The translations under genes were made by a program, and so were the position numbers. Shown here piece after piece: positions 8,934 through 17,270 of a stretch of 64,000 nt of DNA. How positions within the stretch are numbered: position 1 is the first letter of the stretch; each line of letters opens with the position of its first letter. The DNA is taken from the NCBI RefSeq assembly GCF_001591365.1, contig NZ_BCUT01000008.1, positions 1-64,000 on the forward strand, written 5' to 3'. Origin of the DNA: Variovorax paradoxus NBRC 15149 (GTDB taxonomy: Bacteria > Pseudomonadota > Gammaproteobacteria > Burkholderiales > Burkholderiaceae_C). The notes beneath the pieces were generated by a model. It was not told the origin of the DNA. It did not search any database and saw only the letters and a program-made list of their open reading frames with translations.

Positions 8934-9067
8934 GGTCATTTCTCCTGAAAAAGAGCCGGCTGTCCCGGCAGATAAGGGCCGTGCCGGACCGGATGCCCGA
9001 CCTTGAAAAAGCTAGGTTCTTGCCGGCTGCGCCGGGTCGGCTCGCAGCGCGGCACGCTGTAGGAGGG

Positions 9068-9310
9068 CTACCTCTTGGCGTCTGCGTCGCGGCCCTGCTG
9101 CTCCGCCTTGTCCTTGTCTTGCGGCGCCTTGGGCAGCTTGACCTTGGTCACCGTGACGGACACCGGGTCGCTCGCGGGAAAGGATTCCTCGACCCCGCTG
9201 TCCAGGGCCTCCTCGCTCGGCGCCTGTTCGGTCGGCTTGGCGGGCTCGACCGGCGGCTTGCCGTGGTTCTTGGAAGTGGGAAAGGGAAAGGCTTTTTCCG
9301 AAGAAGTCAT
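9068..9310 (-). CDS. Small conserved hypothetical protein with a GVEESFPASDPVSVT segment
   Basis: This is an 80-residue, hydrophilic, Pro/Lys-rich protein without signal or membrane segment. The only conserved-looking piece is LDSGVEESFPASDPVSVT near the centre. That motif recurs in short proteins of unknown function in many proteobacteria (recollection of the family, not checked here). GAGGAG seven nt before the ATG supports the start. The next small gene lies just upstream on the same strand, so the two may be cotranscribed. Confidence 0.65.
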   Translation of the reverse strand: MTSSEKAFPFPTSKNHGKPPVEPAKPTEQAPSEEALDSGVEESFPASDPVSVTVTKVKLPKAPQDKDKAEQQGRDADAKR

Positions 9311-9337
9311 CTTGGGCTCCTCAGGCCATCCAAGCGC

Positions 9338-9598
9338 TCAGGGCTTGGACGGCTCCTGGTTGGTCTTGGGCCGGAGGTCTTCCCGCAGCCCGAAGGGCGC
9401 GGAATCGTCGTGGCGCGAGGCCTCCGCGTTCTTGCGCTTGCGCGCCATGCGCTCGGCCGGCGCCGGTGCCGAGTCCGGCTCGCCGGCGGCCGAGGAACCG
9501 GCCGCGAACTTTTCGCCCGCGCCGATGTTGTCCACGCCGCCGTCGGTGGTGGGCCGCGATCCGTCGCCTGAACCGAGGCTTCCGGGTGCTCTATTCAT
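9338..9598 (-). CDS. Small hydrophilic hypothetical protein
   Basis: The 86-residue product (MNRAPGSLGSGDGSR...) is rich in Gly, Ser, Ala and charged residues and has no signal or membrane helix. The open frame extends farther upstream, but ATG 9598 has a good ribosome-binding site (GAGGAG with about eight nt spacing). It sits 27 nt upstream of the 80-residue gene on the same strand. The family is not recognised. Confidence 0.5.
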   Translation of the reverse strand: MNRAPGSLGSGDGSRPTTDGGVDNIGAGEKFAAGSSAAGEPDSAPAPAERMARKRKNAEASRHDDSAPFGLREDLRPKTNQEPSKP

Positions 9599-9901
9599 GT
9601 CGATCGACTCCTCTCTCTCTGTCCGCTTGGGGTGCCTGGAGAACACCAGAACACCAGTTGGAACGAACCCATTCTGGGAGGTACCCCGGTCCCGCACGTA
9701 GGACGAGGCCAGCGTCCGTCAGTCGGAAGCTTCCTCGCCCCAGGGCCGCCGTTCGGTTGTTGAATGTTGCTGAAGTGTTTCTCCAAAGGCGCAACACCTT
9801 GCCGGCGGCGCTCGAATGGATCAGCATCGAATGCCCCCTATTCACATTTGTATGTGATAAATTCACATAAATAACATTGTGAAACATTGATGGCCAGCTG
9901 A
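9599..9901. promoter_or_regulatory. Divergent intergenic region and pilus-operon leader with TGTGA/TCACA inverted repeats
   Basis: No gene was found in these 303 nt. The last 60 nt before pilE are strongly AT-rich and carry overlapping inverted repeats. TATGTGA-TAAAT-TCACATA spans 9851-9869 (7-bp arms). TTCACA-N10-TGTGAA spans 9862-9883. They look like binding sites for a dimeric regulator. The spacing does not match the classical CRP spacing of six. No clear sigma-54 motif (GG-N10-GC) was seen. Confidence 0.45.
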
Positions 9902-10312
9902 ATGAAAAAGCACTCGTTCCCGCGCAAGCGCAATGGCTTCACATTGATCGAGCTGATGATCACGGTGGCGATCATTGCGATCCTGGCGTCCATCGCGTAT
10001 CCCAGCTACCAGCAGTACATCATCCGGTCCAAGCGCTCGGCGGCCCAGGCGCAGATGATGGACATCGCCAACCGCCAGCAGCAGTTCCTGCTGGCCAACC
10101 GCAGCTACGCCACCAAGGACGCCCTCGCGGCCAGCGGCTACACGCTGCCCGCGGAGGTTGCGGCCAACTACGGCTACACCATCACGCTGCAGGACGCCGG
10201 CACACAGGTGCCCAGTTTTCTCCTGACCTTCAGCCCCACGGGAAGCCAGCAGAGAGATGGCGACCTCACCCTCAACAACCAGGGCGTCAAGACGCCGGCG
10301 GGCAAATGGTGA
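9902..10312 (+). CDS. pilE: Type IV pilin-like protein PilE
   Basis: The 136-residue prepilin has a short basic leader ending in Gly, then [33 protein letters not shown]. That is the class IVa processing site (G/FTLIE) followed by the N-terminal alpha helix. The tail resembles PilE-family minor pilins ([11 protein letters not shown], then LTLNNQG, final KW). There is no cysteine at all, so the usual D-region disulfide is missing. PilD-type peptidase should cleave and methylate it. It is the first gene of the pilE-V-W-X-Y1-fimT operon; its stop overlaps the pilV start by 7 nt. Confidence 0.9.
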   Translation: MKKHSFPRKRNGFTLIELMITVAIIAILASIAYPSYQQYIIRSKRSAAQAQMMDIANRQQQFLLANRSYATKDALAASGYTLPAEVAANYGYTITLQDAGTQVPSFLLTFSPTGSQQRDGDLTLNNQGVKTPAGKW

Positions 10313-10905
10313 GGCGCCATTTGTCTGCCGCACCGAACGGCCGAGGGCAGCGCGGCGCCACGCTGCTCGAGGTGCTGGTCACGCTGCTGATCGTCTCGTT
10401 CGGGCTTTTTGGGCTCGTGGGCCTGCAAGCACGCCTCCAGTCGTCGGAGATGGAGTCCTACCAGCGCTCGCAGGCGCTGATCCTGCTCAACGACATGGCC
10501 AGCCGCATCGAGATCAACCGTCGCATGGCCTCCAGCTACGTCACGACTGCGCCGCTGGGCGCCGGAGCCACTTGCCCGACCGCCACCGCCACGCGCTTGC
10601 AGGTCGACGTCAAGGAGTGGTGCAACGCGCTGCAGGGCGCAGCCGAAACCTCCAGCGGCACCAAGCTTGGCGCGATGATCGGTGGCCGCGGCTGCGTGCA
10701 GGACCTGGGCAACAACGAATACCTGATCACGGTCGCCTGGCAAGGCCTGGTGCCCATCGCCGCGCCGCCGGAGGGCGTGCCCTGCGGCAAGGACCTGTAC
10801 GATGCGGCCGCCCCGGCCTCGGCCAGCGAACCGGCGCCGGCCTGTTCCAGCGACAGGTGCCGAAGGACCGTGACGACGCTGGTGCGCATCGGGAATCTCT
10901 CATGA
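10306..10905 (+). CDS. pilV: Type IV pilus minor pilin PilV
   Basis: The 199-residue minor pilin has processing motif [26 protein letters not shown] near the N-terminus. The Gly-Leu-Val-Gly-Leu-Gln stretch after the hydrophobic core is typical of PilV. The mature part contains six scattered cysteines. The ATG lies inside the end of pilE, and the stop overlaps the pilW start in ATGA, which indicates translational coupling. Minor pilins of this set prime pilus assembly and cooperate with PilY1. Confidence 0.9.
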   Translation: MVRRHLSAAPNGRGQRGATLLEVLVTLLIVSFGLFGLVGLQARLQSSEMESYQRSQALILLNDMASRIEINRRMASSYVTTAPLGAGATCPTATATRLQVDVKEWCNALQGAAETSSGTKLGAMIGGRGCVQDLGNNEYLITVAWQGLVPIAAPPEGVPCGKDLYDAAAPASASEPAPACSSDRCRRTVTTLVRIGNLS

Positions 10906-12074
10906 GCCAGGCCAGCTTCGCGATCGCGGTTCAGCGCCCTGCCCGGCGGACACGCGCCTCGCTGCGCCAGCACGGCCTCACGCTGATCGAGCTGATGGTG
11001 GCGATCACCATCATGCTGATCGTCGTGGCCGCGCTGCTGGCGCTGTTCCTCAACGTGAACAACACCCAGCGCGAGATGGTCAGGGTCAATCGCCAGATCG
11101 AGAGCGGCCGCCTCAGCATCTTCGTGCTTGAGAACGAGGTCTCGCACGCGGGCTTCTGGGAAAACTACATGCCTGAGTTCGACGACCTCACCGTCAGTGG
11201 CGTGCCCCAGAAGGTACCCACCGGCACGGCGCCCGATCCCTGCCTGGCCTACTCGGCGGCCAACTGGACCGACGACTACAAGCGCAGCCTGCTCGACATG
11301 CCCGTTCAGGCCTACGCCGCGGTGCCCGCCAGTTGCACCGATCTGCTGCCGAATCAGAAAGCCGGCACCGACGTGCTGGTGGTGCGCCATGCCGAGACCT
11401 GCGTGCCAGGCGCGCCCAACTGCGAAGCCGACACGCTGGGCAAGCTCTACTTCCAGTCGTCGTTCTGCGGTACGCAGAAGCCGTCGGACTTCGATCTCAG
11501 CACGGCGGGCTTTGCCACCATGCTGGCCAAGAACTGCACGGCACCGGCGCCCAAGCGCAAGTTCATCTCCGACATCTACTACGTGCGCACCTACGCCGAA
11601 ACCGTGGGCGACGGCATTCCGACCTTGGCCCGCTCGCGCTTCGACCTCTCGGCCACCGGCCTGGCGCAGCAGCCGCCGGTTCCCCTCATCGAGGGCATCG
11701 AAGGCTTCCGCGTGGAGTTGGGCCTGGATACGCTCAGCAAGACCGGCGCGCTCGTGAACTACGCCCAAGCCATTAACTGGGCCGACGTGGCCAACAGGTC
11801 CACGCCCACCAATCGCGGCGACGGAAGCCCCGATGGCGATTTCGTGCACTGCAGCACCGCGCTGCCCTGCACGGCCGACCAGCTGATGAACGTGGCGGCG
11901 GTCAAGCTCTATGTGGTCGCCCGCAGCCTGGAGATTTCTCCCGGCCACACGGATACGCGCACCTACAACATGGGAAGCGGATCGCTCGGCCCCTTCAACG
12001 ACCACTACAAGCGGCATGCGTTCACCACCGCGATCCGCATGACCAACGTGACCGGACGCAGGGAAACGCCGTGA
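10902..12074 (+). CDS. pilW: Type IV pilus minor pilin PilW
   Basis: The 390-residue protein has prepilin motif HGLTLIELMVAITIMLIVVAALLALFLNVNNTQRE near residue 27. Its length and the NRQIESGRLSIFVLENEVSHAGFWE segment fit PilW. ATG 10902 overlaps the pilV stop, and the gene ends overlapping the GTG of pilX. The open frame reaches much farther upstream, but only this start places the leader peptide correctly. Confidence 0.9.
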   Translation: MSQASFAIAVQRPARRTRASLRQHGLTLIELMVAITIMLIVVAALLALFLNVNNTQREMVRVNRQIESGRLSIFVLENEVSHAGFWENYMPEFDDLTVSGVPQKVPTGTAPDPCLAYSAANWTDDYKRSLLDMPVQAYAAVPASCTDLLPNQKAGTDVLVVRHAETCVPGAPNCEADTLGKLYFQSSFCGTQKPSDFDLSTAGFATMLAKNCTAPAPKRKFISDIYYVRTYAETVGDGIPTLARSRFDLSATGLAQQPPVPLIEGIEGFRVELGLDTLSKTGALVNYAQAINWADVANRSTPTNRGDGSPDGDFVHCSTALPCTADQLMNVAAVKLYVVARSLEISPGHTDTRTYNMGSGSLGPFNDHYKRHAFTTAIRMTNVTGRRETP

Positions 12075-12637
12075 AGCCATCGACAACGCACTCCACCATG
12101 CGCCGGCGACAGGACGGCGCGGCGCTGATCGTCGGGCTGATCATGCTGGTGCTCATCACGCTGGCCGTGACGGCGGGGTTCACGCTCAGCAACACCAACC
12201 TCAAGTCGGTCGGCAACATGCAGAGCCGGAACGAAGCCGTGGCCGCTTCCAACCGCGCCATCGAGGAAGTGGCGGCCTCGCTGCTGCTGCCGGGCGTGGA
12301 CGGCTCGCCTTCGCTTGCGGCGCCGCAGCGCACCGTGAGCATGGTGGACATCAACAACGACGGCACGATCGATTACGAAGTCCAGATTGCACCGCCGACC
12401 TGCGTGCGGGCGACCAAGTCGACGGATACCGGCGGCGGCGGCGCGGTGGGACCCGGCGGCATCGGCGGCGGGGCATCCACCGCCGGCTCGGGCCTCAATG
12501 CGCTGCCCGACCAATACAACTCGGTGTGGGACATCAGCACCAGCGTGACCGATGCCGTGAGCGGCACGGTCACCTCGGTTCGCCAGGGCGTGCGCGCGCT
12601 TCTGAGCAAAGAGCAGTTCCTGGCGCTGTGTTCATAG
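12071..12637 (+). CDS. pilX: Type IV pilus assembly protein PilX
   Basis: The 188-residue protein starts at a GTG that overlaps the pilW stop. Its N-terminal hydrophobic segment follows QDGAALIVGLIMLVLITLAVTAGFTLSNTNLKSVGNMQSRNEA. As usual for PilX, the glutamate at position +5 of the mature pilin is absent. A Gly-rich loop (DTGGGGAVGPGGIGGGAS) lies near residue 122. It belongs to the minor-pilin complex. Confidence 0.88.
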   Translation: MKPSTTHSTMRRRQDGAALIVGLIMLVLITLAVTAGFTLSNTNLKSVGNMQSRNEAVAASNRAIEEVAASLLLPGVDGSPSLAAPQRTVSMVDINNDGTIDYEVQIAPPTCVRATKSTDTGGGGAVGPGGIGGGASTAGSGLNALPDQYNSVWDISTSVTDAVSGTVTSVRQGVRALLSKEQFLALCS

Positions 12638-12683
12638 CCATTCCCCTCCTCCCGATGATCACGACGACGAACGGATCGCAATC

Positions 12684-15600
12684 ATGAAAAAGAACTTCTT
12701 CCGGTCGCTCTGCGCCGCTGCGATGCTGATGCTCGGCCTGGGCTCGGCCCAGGCGGAAGACATCGATCTTTTCGTCGGCTACAACCAGACCACCACGGAG
12801 GCGCCGAACGTGCTGTTCGTGGTGGACAACACGGCCAACTGGACCCCGCTCTTCACCGCTGAAATGAACGCGCTGGCGAGCGCCTTCGAAAGCCTGCCCG
12901 TGGGCAAGTTCAAGGTGGGCGTGATGATGTTCACCGAAACGGGCGGAGGCAATTCGAACGTCGATGGTGCTTACCTGCGCGCTGGCGTGCGCTTGCTCGA
13001 TGCTGCCAACAAGACCAACTACGGCGCGCTGATCCGTAGCCTCGATGTGCGGGACGACAAGTCCAACGGCGGCAAGGCCGGCAAGATGATGGCGGAGGTC
13101 TACCGCTACCTGAGCAACGGCGCACCCATGGCTGGCAACAACAAGGCCAAGGCGGACTACGCGGGCAATACCTTTGGAACCGCCGCATCCAAGGCAATCT
13201 ATGCGCTGCCGGGAAACCCCTTGACGGCCGTTGATAGCAACACCTATATCGGTCCGAACACGGCCAACTGCATCGGCACCTACGTCATCTACATCAGCAA
13301 TGGTGCCGCACAGGACAACAACAGCGACACCACGACTTCCACCGATGCCCTGCGCGCCGCGGGCGGCACGACCACCGCCATTACGCTGAACCCGAGCGGC
13401 TCGCAGGACAACGTGGCCGACGAATGGGCCAGATTCCTGCAAAGCAGGATGGGCGTGAAGGTCTATACCGTCGAAGCCGCGACGGCCAGCGGCGGCCAGG
13501 GGCCGGGCTGGACTGCATTGCTCAAGAGCATGTCCAAGCAGAGCAATGGCGAGTACTACGACATTTCCACCAATCCCAACCTGGGCAAGGCGCTGAGCGA
13601 TGCGCTCGACGACATCTTCAGCAAGATCCAGTCGGTCAACAGCGTGTTCTCGTCGGTGAGCCTGCCCGTGAGCGTGAACACGCAGGGCACCTACCTGAAC
13701 CAGGTGTTCGTGGGCATGTTCCGCCCCGACGATTCCGCCTATCCCCGCTGGAACGGCAATCTCAAGCAATACAAGCTGGGCGTGGATGGCAGCAACCAGC
13801 TGATCCTGCAGGACGCCTCGGGCGCCAACGCCATCAACAACCAGACCGGCTTCATTGCACCTTGCGCGCGGAGTTTCTGGACGCCGACCAGTCGCAACAC
13901 CTATTGGAGCTTCAACCCCTCCGGCGATTGCATCAGCAGCGACACAACCATCGACCTTCGCGCTTCGGACAGCCCGGACGGCAACGTGGTCGAGAAAGGC
14001 GCACAAGCCTACATGCTGCGCCAAGTGGCCACCGCCGACCGCAACGTCATGACCTGCGCGCCGGGCGCCTGCTCGGCCTTGACCACCTTCGCCGATGGCA
14101 ATGCGGGCATCACGTCGACGGCCCTCGGGGCGCAAACCACCACCGAACGGACCGCGTTGATCAACTGGCTCCGGGGCCTGGACAACAAGGGCGACGAGCG
14201 CAAGGACACCACCGGAAATCCCCTGACCTCCACCACCGCCATGCGCCCCTCGGTGCACGGCGACGTGGTGCATTCGCGGCCGGTGGCCATCAACTACGGC
14301 AGCGACGACCTGGCGAACGCGCAGGTGGTGGTGTTCTATGGCGCCAACGACGGCGTGCTGCGCGCCGTCAACGGCAATCAGGCCACCTCCATCGGGTCGG
14401 CAGCGCCCGGCAGCGAGCTGTGGTCCTTCGTGCCGCCGGAGTTCTACGGCAGCATCAAGCGGCTGTACGACAACACCACGCGCATCAACTTTCCGGGCAT
14501 TCCGGTCAGCGTGGGCGCCACCGCGCCCAAGCCCTATGGCATGGACGGCCCGATGGCGGCCTACCGGCAGGGCACGTCGGCATGGCTCTATGCGAGCATG
14601 CGCCGCGGCGGCCGGCTGATCTATGCGTTCGACGTGTCCAACCCCGCGACGCCCGTTCTCAAATGGCGCCGCGGCTGCCCCAACCAGGACAACGACACGG
14701 GCTGCGACAGCGGTGCCAACGACATGAGCGGCATCGGCCAGACCTGGTCGGCACCGAAGATCGTGAAGGCCAGCGGCTATGGCGCTGGCAACACGCCCAT
14801 GGTGATGTTCGGCGGCGGCTACGACAAGTGCGAGGACGTCGACACCACCACGCCCGCCAGCGCCTGCGGCTCGGCCACCAAGGGCAAGAAGATCTATGTG
14901 CTCGACGCCAGCACGGGCGACGTCCTCAAGACCTTCGACACCGTCCGCGCGGTCAGCGGCGAGGTCACCATCGTGAACGACAGCACCGGCCTCGCCAAGT
15001 TCGCCTACGCGGCCGACCTGGGCGGCAACGTGTACCGCATCACCATCGGAAGCGGCGCGCCCGCCAGCTGGAGCATGGTCAAGATCGCCTCGCTCGGCTG
15101 CAGCGACACCGTGACCGCCTGCACGCCCAACCGCAAGTTCATGTTCGGTCCCGACGTGGTCGAGGACAACGGCATGTACGTGCTGCTGCTGGGCTCGGGC
15201 GACCGCGAGAAGCCGCTGCGCTCCTACTCCGCCGCGCTCAGCGTTTCCAACCGCTTCTACATGCTGGTCGACAAGCCCTCCGACACCGCCTGGCTCACCG
15301 CGGAGGCCAGCCACTGCGACGGCAACTCGCTGCTGTGCCATAACTCGCTCTTTGCCATCACGGGCACCACGGCGCCGTCCGCGACCGAGCTCGCGGCCAA
15401 GAAGGGCTGGTACCTCGCGCTTGCGGCCGGCGAGCAGGTGGTGACCTCGTCGGTCACGGCCTATGGCAACACGACCTTCAACACCCACACGCCCACCGAC
15501 CCGGCCGTGAGCCAGTCGTGCCGCTCCAACCTGGGCACCGCCAACGTCTACAACCTGTCGTACCTGGACGCCACGGGGCAGAACGGCGCGCGCTTCCAGA

Positions 15601-15779
15601 ACGTGATTGGCGGCGGCCTCGCGCCATCGCCCGTGGTCGGCCGGGTCATGGTGGGCGACACCTTGCGCGACGTGGTGATCGGCGCCAATCCCGACTCGTT
15701 CCTGAGCCCGAAGGGCGCCACGGTCAAGGCCGCCTTCAAGCAGCCCAAGGGCCGCGTCTACTGGTTTATCCAGAAGTAA
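12684..15779 (+). CDS. pilY1: Type IV pilus tip adhesin / assembly protein PilY1
   Basis: The 1031-residue exported protein has a signal peptide cut after AQA (about residue 25). An N-terminal von Willebrand A-like region starts at EAPNVLFVVDNTANW; the MIDAS-like motif is DNTAN instead of DxSxS. The C-terminal half is the PilY1 beta-propeller with RPSVHGDVVHSRPVAINYG, VVFYGANDGVLRAVN, SELWSFVPPEF and SGIGQTWSAPKI. PilY1 sits at the pilus tip with the minor pilins and promotes extension, adhesion and surface sensing. It begins 46 nt after pilX. Confidence 0.94.
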   Translation: MKKNFFRSLCAAAMLMLGLGSAQAEDIDLFVGYNQTTTEAPNVLFVVDNTANWTPLFTAEMNALASAFESLPVGKFKVGVMMFTETGGGNSNVDGAYLRAGVRLLDAANKTNYGALIRSLDVRDDKSNGGKAGKMMAEVYRYLSNGAPMAGNNKAKADYAGNTFGTAASKAIYALPGNPLTAVDSNTYIGPNTANCIGTYVIYISNGAAQDNNSDTTTSTDALRAAGGTTTAITLNPSGSQDNVADEWARFLQSRMGVKVYTVEAATASGGQGPGWTALLKSMSKQSNGEYYDISTNPNLGKALSDALDDIFSKIQSVNSVFSSVSLPVSVNTQGTYLNQVFVGMFRPDDSAYPRWNGNLKQYKLGVDGSNQLILQDASGANAINNQTGFIAPCARSFWTPTSRNTYWSFNPSGDCISSDTTIDLRASDSPDGNVVEKGAQAYMLRQVATADRNVMTCAPGACSALTTFADGNAGITSTALGAQTTTERTALINWLRGLDNKGDERKDTTGNPLTSTTAMRPSVHGDVVHSRPVAINYGSDDLANAQVVVFYGANDGVLRAVNGNQATSIGSAAPGSELWSFVPPEFYGSIKRLYDNTTRINFPGIPVSVGATAPKPYGMDGPMAAYRQGTSAWLYASMRRGGRLIYAFDVSNPATPVLKWRRGCPNQDNDTGCDSGANDMSGIGQTWSAPKIVKASGYGAGNTPMVMFGGGYDKCEDVDTTTPASACGSATKGKKIYVLDASTGDVLKTFDTVRAVSGEVTIVNDSTGLAKFAYAADLGGNVYRITIGSGAPASWSMVKIASLGCSDTVTACTPNRKFMFGPDVVEDNGMYVLLLGSGDREKPLRSYSAALSVSNRFYMLVDKPSDTAWLTAEASHCDGNSLLCHNSLFAITGTTAPSATELAAKKGWYLALAAGEQVVTSSVTAYGNTTFNTHTPTDPAVSQSCRSNLGTANVYNLSYLDATGQNGARFQNVIGGGLAPSPVVGRVMVGDTLRDVVIGANPDSFLSPKGATVKAAFKQPKGRVYWFIQK

Positions 15780-15792
15780 AAGGAAAAAAGGG

Positions 15793-16308
15793 ATGGCCAT
15801 GGCCGGCACGCGCGCTCGCGGTTTCACGCTCATCGAACTGATGGTCACCCTCGTGGTGCTGATCGTGCTGGTGTCGGTGGCGGTTCCCTCCTTCGACTAC
15901 ATAAGGCTTTCGACCCGGCTGAATTCCTACGCGACCGATCTCGTTGCCGGCAGCCAGCTCGCGCGCAGCGAGGCCATCAAGCGCAACGCGCCCGTCACGC
16001 TGTGCGCCTCGTCCAACGGCACCAGTTGCGCCACCGACGGTCAATGGGAGGCCGGCTGGATCATCATCAGCAGCGGTGCGACACCCACGGTCATCCAGAA
16101 GCAGCCCGCGGCCGCCAGCGGCTACCGCATCCGCGACAGCGGCGGCCTCAGCGCGCTCGCCTTCGAAGGGACCGGCGTCGGCGCCACCGCGGCCAACTTC
16201 ACGATCTGCCGGGCTACCCCGCTGGGTACCCCGAAGCGGCTGGTCAAGATCAGCGCCACCGGCCGTTCCTCTGTCACGCGGACCGATGCAGGAAGCTGCG
16301 CCGCATGA
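15793..16308 (+). CDS. fimT: FimT/GspH-type pseudopilin
   Basis: The 171-residue protein has processing site [42 protein letters not shown]. The following SQLARSEAIKRNAPVTLCASSNG is typical of the FimT/GspH family, including the conserved LARSEAIKR segment. It lies 13 nt after pilY1, as last gene of the operon. FimT-type minor pilins have been linked to DNA binding and uptake in competence pili; that role here is inference. Confidence 0.88.
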   Translation: MAMAGTRARGFTLIELMVTLVVLIVLVSVAVPSFDYIRLSTRLNSYATDLVAGSQLARSEAIKRNAPVTLCASSNGTSCATDGQWEAGWIIISSGATPTVIQKQPAAASGYRIRDSGGLSALAFEGTGVGATAANFTICRATPLGTPKRLVKISATGRSSVTRTDAGSCAA

Positions 16309-16320
16309 ATGAGGCCTTTT

Positions 16321-16348
16321 TTGTGCGATCCTCGGCGACGCGGACAAT
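16321..16348 (+). promoter_or_regulatory. Putative sigma-70-like promoter for the DUF6502/DUF5666 pair
   Basis: TTGTGC (16321-16326) and GACAAT (16343-16348) are spaced by 16 nt, about 80 nt upstream of the ATG at 16428. The preceding T-run (CCTTTTTTG) follows the fimT stop but no convincing stem, so a terminator is not called. Confidence 0.35.
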
Positions 16349-16427
16349 AGTGCACTGATCGACGGCCCGGGGGCCCTTCAGTCCCGGCGGCCGCACCGCA
16401 ATCGCATCAGAAGAAACGCCTCATTTC

Positions 16428-17270
16428 ATGGAACACCAGCTCGACTGGGCACTGGCCGCCTGCGCCCGCATCCTGCGGCCGGTGGTCAGGCTCGCCCTGG
16501 CGATGGGGGTCAAGCACCCGCACCTGGAAGTCCTGCTGCGCGACCTGCTGCTCGAGGAGGCCAAGCGCTCCTGGCGCCAGCAGGGGGTGGCAAAGCCCAA
16601 TATCAGCCAGCTGTCCGTCACCACCGGGCTCAACCGCAAGGCCGTGACGGCCAAGGTGCGCGACACCGTGGACGCCCTGCCCCACACCGAAATCTCGGCC
16701 GCGGCCAAGACTTTCACGCTGTGGCTGCAGATGGTGTCGCAGAACCAGTCCTTCCAGCGCTTGCCGATCACCTCCGAGGGCGACGATGCGCCCTCCTTCG
16801 AGACCGTGGCCAGGCTCGGCAGCCGCGGCAACGTGCATCATCGAACCATCCTGGACGAGCTGGTGCGCCTGAACATGGTGGCCGAGCAGGACGGCTATGC
16901 CGAGCTCAAGGCCAACGGCTTCGTACCGGTGGACGACCTGCAGTCGATGCTGGCGTTCCTTGGCGACAACGGCCGCGACCACTTGCTGGCGGCGGTGTCC
17001 AACACGCTCGGCGAAGAGCCCCGCATGCTCGAACGCTCGGTGTATGCGCGCGGCCTTTCCCTTCAGGATTGTGAAAATATCCACCAGATGGTGCGCGAGC
17101 GCTGGGCAGCCCTGCACCTGGAATTGGCGGGCGAGATGAACCGCGCGGTCGACCGGGCGCCAGAGGGCGCCAAGGGGCGCATGCGCGTCGGGATCTACAC
17201 CTACTATGAAGACGAGGCGGCGCCCGGCGCGCCTCCCGTCCCCGCCCCGCGGGACAAAGGAACACGATGA
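16428..17270 (+). CDS. DUF6502-family protein
   Basis: The 280-residue cytosolic protein has no signal or membrane helix. The opening ACARILRPVVRLALAMGVKHPHLEVLLRDLLLEEAKR matches my recollection of the DUF6502 family. An HTH-like stretch follows (NISQLSVTTGLNRKAVTAKV, residues about 60-80), and a second winged-helix-like segment includes RTILDELVRLNMVAEQDGYAEL. The pattern suggests a DNA-binding regulator, which is inference. The stop overlaps the ATG of the DUF5666 lipoprotein gene (ATGA), a pairing I recall from other Burkholderiales. Confidence 0.75.
   Translation: MEHQLDWALAACARILRPVVRLALAMGVKHPHLEVLLRDLLLEEAKRSWRQQGVAKPNISQLSVTTGLNRKAVTAKVRDTVDALPHTEISAAAKTFTLWLQMVSQNQSFQRLPITSEGDDAPSFETVARLGSRGNVHHRTILDELVRLNMVAEQDGYAELKANGFVPVDDLQSMLAFLGDNGRDHLLAAVSNTLGEEPRMLERSVYARGLSLQDCENIHQMVRERWAALHLELAGEMNRAVDRAPEGAKGRMRVGIYTYYEDEAAPGAPPVPAPRDKGTR

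Noticed and set aside
12570-15848. Very long minus-strand open frame opposite pilY1
   Set aside because: It mirrors the codon pattern of pilY1 in GC-rich DNA; the translation is His/Arg/Ala/Gly-rich with no domain, and pilY1 is unmistakable.
16309-16330. Rho-independent terminator after fimT
   Set aside because: There is a T-run but no stable stem before it.
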